Below are positions 48,101-60,100 of a DNA stretch of 64,000 nt, piece by piece. The DNA lies in assembly GCA_026168455.1 (NCBI GenBank), contig CM047431.1, forward strand, positions 56,102,539 to 56,166,538, read 5' to 3'. The notes under the pieces are model-generated. The model was not told the origin of the DNA. It ran no database searches and saw only the letters and a program-made list of their open reading frames with translations. A program made the position numbers and the translations under genes. Source of the stretch: Theocolax elegans. Lineage: Eukaryota; Arthropoda; Insecta; Hymenoptera; Cerocephalidae. Within the stretch, counting starts at the first letter, position 1, and each line of letters opens with the position of its first letter.

Positions 48101-51100
48101 AATGTATATTTAAAAGAGATACGTGATTGCGCCACCACAACAAACCATTTCCGACCATTATAACCTTCACAAAATTTTATTTTTTATTTTTTATTTTTTT
48201 TAACCATCAGTCCGTTTGCATTAATGCATATATCTATTTATATATTTCAATATGTACACATATACATATCTTATATTTTTATGAACTGTTACATCTTTTT
48301 ATCTGTTCATGTCAGTGCTAGCATATTTACGTTTCTTGCATAGGAGGGGCAGGGGTGTTTAATTGAGAAGCATATTATAGTTTTTTTTATATGAAACACG
48401 TATATCTACTATCATCGAAAAATTTTTTAGAAATATCAGTATACTATCGAAAAAAATTACCTTTACGGTATACACATCCATTGTACGTACATCGGTGCGA
48501 GTTGGGAGGGGGAAAGGTAGAAGCGTCGAATATCATATGAAGAAATAAAAAAGTTTGTTGCTGCAAATAGTTATTTATGCACTTAGAGAGTAAAATAGGC
48601 ATTTATTCCCGGGATGAAAATTGATGCTTCGGAGGTTCAGCTTTTGGCAGTAATTCATCCAAGGGAATAATTGACTCTGACCATTTAAAAGGTCACTTTT
48701 TGCATTAACAATTTTTTTTTTTTTTTTTAATTTTTAAATTTTTTTAATATTGAAAATTTTATGACATTTTTAATATGTATACATTTTGAGATTAGCCGAA
48801 AGCATTATTTGCGCAATAAATTTCATACTTATTGATTTATTTACAATTTATTTAAACACGAATGAATATTTTAAACGATTTACATAACAAATAATTAACT
48901 ATATACTAGTAAATTTTTTTTTCTACACGGACAGAAATTTTTTATTAAAAATTATAGTTTCTAGTGAAGAAATCGCAGATTGACAAACTGGGGAAAATTA
49001 GTATAGTTTATATTAAAATTTTGAAAAGTTATAGTAAATATTACAAGAATTGTTGTAAATTTTATTATCGACTATAGTAATTTTTACTGAAAAACATACT
49101 AATTTTCCTCAGTTTGTCGATCTGTAATTTCTTCACTAGAAACATATATAGTAATTTTTAATCTAAACTTTTTTTCAGTGTAAATTTTATCCCAAGCATG
49201 TTTCTTAAAGAAAAGCATACGTATAAAAGTGAAAAAAAGGAAAAAACAAAAATTTCGAGTTGCAACGGTAAGGAAAATTGTTTACCAAGACTATTAGTGA
49301 TGATGGAAAATAAATAAAGAGTAGAGTCACTCAATACGAAATTATTATATTATCAATCAACTAAAGTATACAAAAGTTAAAATTGAATTTAATTTACATT
49401 ACACCTTTCTCGGAGAACATGATGTTCTCTGGGTGCGCTCACATTTGAACAAGTCCCAATTTATCGTGAATATTCTTTTTAAGGGATGAAGTAAAATTGA
49501 ACGTGTCGATGTATAGGAGTGAATTGAAGATGGGTTCGATAGTATTATTAAAAATTTGAACGTAAATTCGTAGATAGATAAATATAGATAGAGAGAAATA
49601 GCGAATCTGACGGGTTTATATATGTATAATATAAACATAATTATTTACGCCAAGTTCAACGCGCGCAAAGGTACATTGGTACCTTACAGACTAAAACGAC
49701 GAGTAGTTATCTAAATAATGCAACGACAGTTCCTTGATTATGCTTTAATAGAAGATGATTTTTCAATCTTCACGGACGAACGCGTGGTTAATACGCGCAT
49801 CGATACGCCAATCACTTTGATGTAGGACAATACGTGCGTAATATAATATAATTAAAAATATATACAGATAATTAATTAACCTAATGGATAATGTATATAA
49901 TACACCGAAATAAAAAAAATGACTTATTTAAAATTATAATTAGACGAGATATAATGATACTTTGAATTAGAAGAAACGATGTATAATTATGAGGAGATAT
50001 CACAGACACCACCCTTTAGAACAGAACAGTAAATAAACGAGTGAAACAACGTAAGAAAAAAAAATGTTATCTCGAACGATGTAGAGAGTGCGGGTTGCTC
50101 GATCGTTGGGTCAAAGTAAAGTTATAACGAGACCAGACAATACCGTTCAACGAGTTTAATTGTAGTTGTTTATATAGAGAGTATACCAAAGATATAGTCG
50201 CGGGTCAAATCTTAATCGATCGTATAAGTCTATATACCTCGCGGTGTAACTTTATATACCTACACATCTTTAACACGCTTATTCAATTCATATTATACTA
50301 ATTGTATAATTATGAATAAGTCATTTGAATTTCGATTAATAACGTTCCATTTTTTTTAATAGTTTAAACGGTTAAAAATTAAAGTATATAACAATATTAA
50401 TTTACGTAATAATGATATAATAAACAACTTATATCATTGTTTGCTCTTATCAACATATTTTTAGTTTGTAAGTGGTGTTTCAATCACTTTGTACTAAGAT
50501 TTATTAGCATCGTGTACTTACCGCAGGATGTTTCAATGACTACTTGATCGAATTTCGGCTCAAATTATAACACTAAATAGAACATAAATTAATACTGTTA
50601 CAATAAAAACGATTAATTTACACAATTATTGATAAAATAAAAAAAAAACCGCTGCCAATTAATGGGCACGTATAGCTTCCTCAAATTAACATGTCGAATC
50701 TATATAATGTAATATATTACTCAAATATAGTATTATTTTATTATTTAAAACAAAATGTTATAACTTTTCGAAAAATATTATTTTTTCTTATTGAAACTTA
50801 TATAGCTACACTCCGCATCAAAATTATCGCAACAAGATTTTTCACAGAAAAATTGCCATTTTTTAAAGGCTTGTAGCTCGGTCAATTTTCATCGTATTGA
50901 GATAATTTTTTTTTGTTTTGTAGGGAATTAGGTGCACTTTGAGGAAAAAATAATGCCTAATAGCTGCGAGATAATGCCACATTGCTATGTCTTAATCAGG
51001 CCTACACTGAGAAAAATTTTAGATTAAAAATTACTATAGTTTCTAGTAAAGAAGTCACAGACTGACAAACTGAGAAAAATTAATGTGGTTTACTAAAATA

Positions 51101-54100
51101 AAATTTACTATAATTCTTGTAATAATTACTATAACTTTTCTATATTTTAATATAAACTATACTAATTTTTTCCAGTTTGTCAGTCTGTGACTTCTTCACT
51201 AGAAACTATAGTAATTTTTAATACAAAATTTCTGTCCGTGTACCAACTTACGTTTCAAATGCTTGTAATTTAATCAATTTTCATCGCATTGAGATAATTT
51301 TTCTTTGATTTGTAGGGAATTCAGACCGCGGGGTCCCTAATGTAAGAAACGGTTCAAACAATCGGCCCTTTTCAGGGCCACAATGATGCGTAAGTCCGAC
51401 CAACAACCTCCTCGCGGTAAGCATCGGGTAATGATGTTGGCGGTATTTGACTAAAACATAGGAAGATCTTTAAAATGGCATAACTCGGTCAACAAAAAGT
51501 CGTAGAGGGTCGACTTTTTTTTTTAAATACTCGTTAAAAAGTCTACTTTAAGGTGGTATTTGTTGTTTTTTGAAAAAAAAATTTTTTGGTAATCCAGGTA
51601 AATGTGCAAACTATTGCGTTGTTTAAGAAAAAGAAGTTGGTAGGCCTGATTAAAACATAGCAATGTGGCATTATCTCGCAGCTATTAGGCATTATTTTTT
51701 CCTCAAAGTGCACATAATTCCCTACAAAACAAAAAAAATTATCTCAATACGATGAAAATTGACCGAGCTACAAGCATTTAAAAAATGGCAATTTTTCTGT
51801 GAAAAATCTTGTTGCGATAATTTTGATGCGGAGTGTAGTTATACAGCTAGCGAAAAAAATTAATGTATTTGTGTAATAAAAAAACTACACATCTGAATGA
51901 AAAATGTAAAATAGAAAAATAAAGGTAATTTCGTCAAGTCTTAATTAATATTATTCATAATATTCTATTACGAATATACCAAGAATTTTTCTTCATTATA
52001 AAAAAATTGTTCAGCAAATAAAAATATAAAAAATTATTTTTTTTATTTTAAAAAAGTTTTTTAAAAACATTTTCTTCCAAAGATACTATAAAATTATTAT
52101 ACTGAACACATAATTATCAATTACTTACAGCGATTTTTGTTCATAATAAGAAAATTCTGTTTAATTAGATTGAATTTTGGGTGAACATTTTTTCAAAACT
52201 TACCTTAGATTGATTGGGAAGAACTGATATTTTTACTTAAGTATGTTTTTTTTATATTATTTAAAATATTAGTTTTATATCTTTTATAATTAATAATTCA
52301 ATCAGCTATAATTTAATTAACAAAATTCTGGTCAATAGTTAATAATAACACAGATTATTTATAATTTTCATACATATCATATAAATTTATTTATTTTCAT
52401 ATTATTTTAATAAAAAGAAATTTTAATAATAAAAACACACTACACTTATGGTCGAAGTTTGTTATTTAAATACATCCCACTTGAAAATATTTAACGCGTT
52501 GCACAAAATTAACTCGTCGAAAAGTCTGATCGAGTGCGCCATATGAATTCGCAAAGAGAAAAAAAAAAACATTGACGATTGTTTTCTGAAACTACTTGAA
52601 ATTCTATATATAAACCAGTACTCCAAAATATCAAGAGACTTTAATATTCGTGTATATATATATACATATATATATGGAGAATTCCACGTCAAATTGTCCG
52701 ATCGAAATTTTAAAATATTCCAAATTTTAGGTACAGAATGGAAATGATTTTTAGAATACAAAAAAAAAGTATTGGTTAATAGAGTCTATTTGTTCAAAAG
52801 TTATTCTAACCTCGAAACCTTAAATTTTCCAAGCTTTTTTCAACACCAGATATGTGTTTACCGCTATTTATCTCTAAATTTATCAACTTTTACTATACAA
52901 CAGTACACGCAACATTGGTTAGAGCTAACTGTCCTTCTGTGTTAGAATTCCTAATCTCAAGATCAATGTCTCATAAACTATATGTCAATATTAAACTTGA
53001 AAAAATTGTAACTTCGCCACAATTGATTTTTTCATACAGAATTCTAAAAAAAACATCTTGAAACAATAATTTTTAAATGGTCTGTATAAGTGGCCTACAA
53101 GTCTTTAAAAATTATAATAATTTAAAGAATAGCAACATTTCTTTAGAAATTTAAAAAAGCTACAGACCGTTTGAAAGGTATTGCTTGCAACGAATGTTAG
53201 ACATAATGTTATATAGTAAAAGTCGATATATTTGGAGTTAGATAGCGTAGATTGAGGTTAGAATCACTTTTGAACAAGTAGATTTCAGTAACTAAAAATT
53301 TGTATCTGTTTTCTAAAAAACATTTCCAGTATGTACCTTAAATTTGATGCATTTTAAAATTTTGATCGGAACAGTTGACTTGAATGCACCATATATATGT
53401 GTGTATTCGATACCACGATTACCTCTCGTTTATATTTCCGCGCATGTGTGTACGTCTAGGTTATACAATTGGATATAGCGGCGTTAATTCAAAGGTTATC
53501 GTACCTCGTATACATACAGATGATTGTTTAATTAATCGATCGAAAGTCACGAGTTCATAGACACATATATCTTAGCTGTGCATAATTGTACCGACAGTTG
53601 ATAAAATTTTTGACAGACCGTTTTATTGATATGTATTAGTGTATATAATTCACATTATTTTTTCATTTCTTATATAATTTGAACGCGTATAAGAAGTTTT
53701 ATCTGGTAAGAAAAATATCGATAGAATAAATAAAGTTGAATATAATATCAATTTGACCGGAGATCATCGATAACGTCAATATCCATGAGTCAATTATACA
53801 CTTTTTCGAATATGCGCTCCGAGTTCGAGAGAAACCGGGTAAACGCTCGAGCTCCATTTAAAAAGATTCCCTGGAGAGAGACAATGTTCGGTATTATTAA
53901 TATCGCGTAAAGGCCCAGTTTTATGAGATGTATACGACTCGAAAACGTTTATGGATTTTACAAGACTATATATAAACCCCGACGTTCCGAACGATTATTC
54001 GAATAATAATGTAATGAATAATAATTAAAACTTTGTTAACTTTGCTATTTCGTTTATCTATATTGTAACCGCGCGGAAATTAGTTTTCAATCTGGACACC

Positions 54101-57100
54101 TCGGACGTTTTAACGGCTCGTAAAACAAATTCAATATCCCTGATTGAGATTTTAAGTGCCCGAGCATTTATATTACAATTCGAGCTCTACGACTTTACCT
54201 TAAGACGATTTACTCTACTTTCCACCCTCTCTCTCTCTCTCTCTCTCTCTTTTATCTTTTACTCTCGAACCGGCGAGATGAATTTAAATTTCGTTTATTT
54301 TTAAACGGTATGCCTACGATGTTTAATTGTTCGTAAAATTTTTTAATTGAACTGTTTAAACGTATCTTTTTTGCGAAGGAGGATTTTCTTGATGTCGCAT
54401 GATATAATTATTTTCATGTTCGATTTGTCTTTTTTTTAGGAAAAAATTGAATACTTCTTCCTTGTTATCTTCACGGCCGAATGCGTCATGAAGATCATCG
54501 CTTACGGTTTCGTAGCGCACCAAGGCGCGTATTTGCGCAACGGATGGAATCTTCTCGATTTTACCATTGTTGTTATCGGGTAAATTTTTCGTTTTTTTTT
54601 TCATTTACTTGTGATGTTTTTCATTTTCTACCTTACCGTACGGAATTTTTCTCGGCAATAATCGAATTCTATAACTCAAAGTTACAAGGAGAGTCCACAC
54701 CCTTTGAGAAACGGATCCTTACCAAACTCTAGGATATGATTTCTATAAAAATATGAAGAAACCCGGATTTTTAGATTCCAATGCCCTTTTTTATGATAGA
54801 TATAAGCAGATAACGATAAATCTCGATAAAAAAACCATTGACTTTGATTGCTTATAACTCGGAAACAAGTAAAGATATATATATTCAAACCAAATTTTAA
54901 AAGAAAACTAAGATTGAGCAGATATGTTTTGAAGAAAAAGAAGCTCAAGTAACTTAATTTGGCTAAAAGTTATGGAAGAAATAAATATTAGACGAAATTT
55001 TATCGAAAATTTAGCATTACAATTTGATAATTTCTTTAGGCCAAAATTTCGTCTAACTCTTATTTCTTTTATAACTTTTGACCAAATTCAATCTCAATGC
55101 TCAATCTCAGCTTTCTTCTAAAATTTGGTGAATATATATCTTTACTTGTTTCCGAATTACAAGTAATCAAAGTCAATTGTTTTTTATTAAATTTTTCGTT
55201 ATTTGCTTATATCTATCATAAAAAAGGGCATTGGAATCTAAAATTCTGGGTTTCTTCATATTTTTATAGTAGAAATCATATCCTAGAGTTTGGTAATGAT
55301 CTGTTCCCCAAAGGATGTGGATTCTCCTTGTTAGTAATATTGATATAAAATATGATAGTATTTGAGAAAGTACTTGGCAGAGACTTTGGCACTCTTTTAA
55401 GGGGATATCAAAGTCAAGTTTTATCCTCCCTACCATACCAGCCTAAAAAGTCATAGAAAATAAGTTATAATTAAAAAAAGGACGATTATTTACGCAAATT
55501 GAGGAGAACAGTCCCCTTCTTTTATTAATAATATACCTCAGTTCAAAATTTGAAGCTAAAATATCGATTGGTTTTCGAGTAATCCCTTACCAAAGTTTAT
55601 GATAATTTCATGCAATTTGAGGTTCGACTAATAAAAGGCATATCAAGGTTTTTGGTAAGGGTTTTCTCGAAAACTAGTCAATATTTTTCCTTCAAATTTT
55701 AAAGACAGATAGATTATTAATAAAGGAAGAGGACTCTTCTCTTAGATTTACGTAAATTAACTTTCTTTTTTAATTATAGTTATTTTATGTAATTTTCGAG
55801 GTCGCTAAAGTAGGGAGGATAGAATATGGCTTTGGCACCCCATTATTTCTAAATACCGACAACGGCAAGGTAGAAAATTTTACTTTTCATAAGTTATATG
55901 TACATAGTATTTTGCAAGTAAGTAAAAATAATGAAATTGTTGTTAACAGGATGATCAGCACTGTGTTAACAACTTTCATGAAGGAAGGTTTCGATGTCAA
56001 AGCACTCCGAGCTTTCCGAGTACTCCGACCGCTCAGGCTCGTTTCGGGTGTACCAAGTAAGTTGGAAGAATTTACATTACCTTGATATAAAAACAATTTA
56101 TGTATATATTAACTTCATCCTATATATATATATATACACGTTTATCATTTACCATGAAATATTTGTATTACATTAGGTTGGCATTGATTTATATTTTATG
56201 AACAGCGTTTTTATACGCACTTAAAACTGTATTAAGATGAAATACAATATTTTTCCAAATCAAAAGGATTATTTTTCAATTTCTTGAGGGCCAGGTATAG
56301 GTGTTTTTACTTTAAATCGCAACATATCGTTGCTAAAATTCGTCAACCTCTTCAGGCTAAACAAAACAAATTTTATTTATTTAATTACACAATAAATAAT
56401 CGAATAATACAATTTTAATTAAATGAACACGATGATAATTTACCTTATTAATCTGAGAATAATCTCATCGTACTAAGTGAATACAATCGTTTTCACCTAT
56501 TTATATACATATCAGTGTCAAACTTTGTTGTCAAATCGTAATTATACCTTTTATTTTCAATTTCTTAGAAGAGATAAATAAGCTGTAAGTAATGAATAGA
56601 TTCAAATTTAAATAACAATATTAAAACATGTAATTTTTAACCATCTAAATGGAATAGAATTTATAAAACATTGCAACAAAAAGTGTATTCGCAAAATGAT
56701 TCCAAATGTACTAAACTTATTTAAAATAAGGACAAATATAAAGAATATTTAAATATATCATGTTTTTGGTTGGTGTTAAAATTTTAGTCTGTTGGATGAA
56801 ATGATTTCAAATAAATTAACTTGCCATAGAAATATAATTTTTATACATAGATTTTTAAACTAAAATGCGAATAAGATGTCTGAAGTGCTATTGTATTATA
56901 AAATAAATAAATGTGTTTTATTATCGAAATCACCACAGTTTAAGAACTTGAACATTTGATTTTCCTTTCTTCAAAGTGCACCTTATATACGACAAATTGT
57001 CATCGTAGGGATATTCGTCTATTAATATTTAACTTAATGTTAAATTAAAAAAATTTTCAATAACTTTTATATTTTTAATAATTGTCATTTACTTTAAAAT

Positions 57101-60100
57101 TTTAACACCACGAGGCTCTTGAAGCACAAAAAATATTTAAAATCATAAAATATACATTGATGATAAATTATTTTAATCTATATTTTGACCCAGATTTGTT
57201 TTTCCTTAAAAATATATTTATACAAAAAGTTAAAAATTGAACATATTATTCGACTAGGTCTTCAGGTGGTACTCAATTCAATCCTGAGGGCTATGGTACC
57301 ATTGTTACACATTGCTCTCCTCGTCATCTTCGTCATCATCATATACGCCATCATAGGACTCGAACTATTTTCCGGGAAACTTCATGCTACATGCTGGAAC
57401 AACGTCACGGGTATGTTATTTCAATCACAAAAATTAGATTAAACAAATATTCGATAACGACCCAAAAAAAATAGTATAAATAAATAAAATCATCATTATT
57501 AATTTATTTAGTTTCTGTCTTCTCCATCATTATGTTTATACATTCATTCAGTTTTGTAGCGAAACTCCGGGTTGGATATAGTGTTTAAGTAAACACGGTG
57601 ATTCACGGAAATTTTATTTTCACGGGAGACGCTAAAAATTAATAATAGATCGATGACTTCATTACTCGACCCAGCTATATACGATATATTCAGAATTTTC
57701 TCGGAATGATGACAAATACGTGGATATAGAATTGTGACAACGAGTAACACCGATGGGAATCGCGATTGCAAAAATATTATTGTTGTCTTTTCGATCATTT
57801 CGAGTTTCGTTTATCATAATGTCACTAAATTTTTTTGGTATCGTCACGTCGTTAATTGATTACGTATGCGCGCAAATTTCGTGTAATCGTAATGATGAAC
57901 CAGGAAAGAATAATTAAAAATGTAAAAATAGTATATATAAATGTAAAATGTTTCGAGGTCTGCGATGGATCGGTCGGTTAGTGGTTCGATTCCCGACCCC
58001 GACCGATCATTACAAGCACCACAGGGGAATGTATTTTCAACAAGTGCTTTTTTCACAAAGACATCGTATGACCTCCGTCGCTGATAAAAAAAAATAATAA
58101 AATAAAATGTAAGTACAACTATATATAAAGTTGAGAAAAATAACTGTTGTCTAGGCGAGATGTGGGACGATCCACATCCATGCGGGAACAGTGGATTTCA
58201 GTGTCAAACACTGGGTGAGGAGTGGGTGTGCGATACTAAGCGATACTGGGATGGTCCTAATTGGGGCATTACCAACTTCGACAACTTCGGCCTTGCCATG
58301 CTCACGGTTTTCCAATGTGTTACCCTTGAAGGATGGACCGATGTCCTTTACTCCGTAAGTCAAATATCACTCGATTTCTTTTTTTTTTTTTTCATCACCG
58401 ACCATTGGTAATTTATATGCGTAAAAATACACGAAGAACCAATTTGATTAAAATTTTACAAATTTGATAGTAAATCAGGGACACACTTCATTATATCGTA
58501 CATTACAATTTTTTTTTGTTAGTAATATTTTATATTTAGTGTTATTTTGAAAGCGTTACAATAAGCGGTTTATGACTGGTGATTCGAATTCACCGTTTAA
58601 TTCGTAATCCAACGCGTTTATGTGGTGTATTTCAAAATATACATATAAAAAATTTAATAATAAACATAATATTTCCAAATGATGAATTATAACTAAAATT
58701 ATAACTTAAATGAATTATAACTTATTATGAATTATATGAATTTTTAACTTATTTTTTTATTACTTTGCATAATCTTTGTAGATTGATATACATAAACCGG
58801 GTTTATATACGAATTGATCTAACATTTCTATATATATGCGCCTGCTCGACAAGATAACAACTGTAACGGAAACCTGTAAAAAAAATTGATGGGTTATCAT
58901 TAACATATTTACAATTATTACTGTATTGGATTGTAATAATTAAATATATACGTATAGGAAATTTTATTACATTTTATGGTAAGAGTTTCACGTTGACATA
59001 GGAAAAAATACACATAACACAATTTTGACTATGTAACATTGTCAGTAACATTATTATTTAAACACTTACAAAACGTAAGTATAAATGACCCTGGTATTTT
59101 TCTAACATTTTCTTCGCATTCAAGTATATGTTCCAGCGTTACTATCGAACATAGTAATATTCATTTTAACAATTTATCTTCGTGTATCTCCAATATGTTT
59201 TTTTTTGTGTAACAATTTTGAAATTAACATATTACTATTGGTTCAATTATTATTTTTTTATTACAGATTGAAGACGCAATGGGTAGCACGTGGCAGTGGG
59301 TTTACTTTGTGTCGCTAGTCATTCTCGGTGCATTTTTCGTCATGAATCTCATTCTCGGAGTGTTGTCTGGGTAATTACTATTACTTTTTACGTTGTATAT
59401 TAAATTATTAAATTATGTGCGTAAGGTCGTGTATCACTCGGATGATACGTATATATCGGTTAAAAACATTTGGATGAACTCAATAAAATATTGTTTTTTA
59501 TATTATTATTTTAATGTCACTCTAATTAAATATTTTATCGAGTAGTCGTAAAAACATGTTTATTTGAAATTAAAATACGTGTTTATTAAGATCGATTTTT
59601 AATTGAAACAAAAGATCTGACTATACTTGCAATGTTTTTTTAATTTTCGATAAATATTACGAGTATACATTAAAATGTTCGATCGAATTCACTTAATTTA
59701 TAGATTATCGCAATCGAATGATATATATACGTATACATCACGACGTTGAAACATCGTGGCGTCGTACAAATTATTAAAGAATCACCGTCTCCCTGAAAAA
59801 AAAACGATCGATTCCGATTTATCGTTTGGATCCTATTTTTAAAATCAGTGTTTGTCAGTCAGTCGAATACAATGAATATTTCATTATCGGGAGGGATTTT
59901 GTTCCTTCGATTGTCGCGAGTGAAACCACGATCATTAATTAGGAAGTAATGAAAATTTATGAAATATCCAGAGAGTTCTCGAAGGAAAGAGAGAAAGCGA
60001 AAGCGCGGGGCGACTTTCACAAGCTAAGAGAGAAACAGCAAATCGAGGACGATCTCAGGGGTTACCTCGATTGGATCACCCAAGCCGAGGACATTGAACC

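Larger units (their letters stand above)
50805..51839. mobile_element. Mariner-like element with ~200-bp inverted arms
   Basis: Ends CTACACTCCGCATCAAAATT and its complement lie next to TA (50803-50804 and 51840-51841). Left arm 50806-51004 and right arm 51641-51838 are nearly perfect inverted repeats. The left arm is interrupted at GCCTA by a smaller MITE (51005-51240), after which CCAACTT continues the match. The middle has no transposase frame; it holds a second diverged piece of arm sequence (about 51255-51320), a histone-type stem-loop and GC-richer sequence of unknown origin. Non-autonomous Tc1/mariner-type derivative. Confidence 0.75.
47523..54439 (+). other. Channel intron 3 (6.9 kb, element-rich)
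   Basis: Longest intron visible. It carries a CACGG/CAGTG MITE (48926-49180), a mariner-like element with nested MITE and a histone-type stem-loop (50805-51839), a foldback element (52672-53392) and CT repeats near 54222-54251. No additional exon was recognised. Confidence 0.6.
54580..55949 (+). other. Channel intron 4
   Basis: Almost filled by two foldback elements (54685-55330 and 55401-55841). No alternative exon recognised. Confidence 0.6.

Noticed and set aside
59371..59971. Second version of the IS6 or I-II linker exon, as in vertebrate Cav1
   Set aside because: No additional frame with the conserved FFVMNLILG or AID residues was found in introns 7, 8 or 9.
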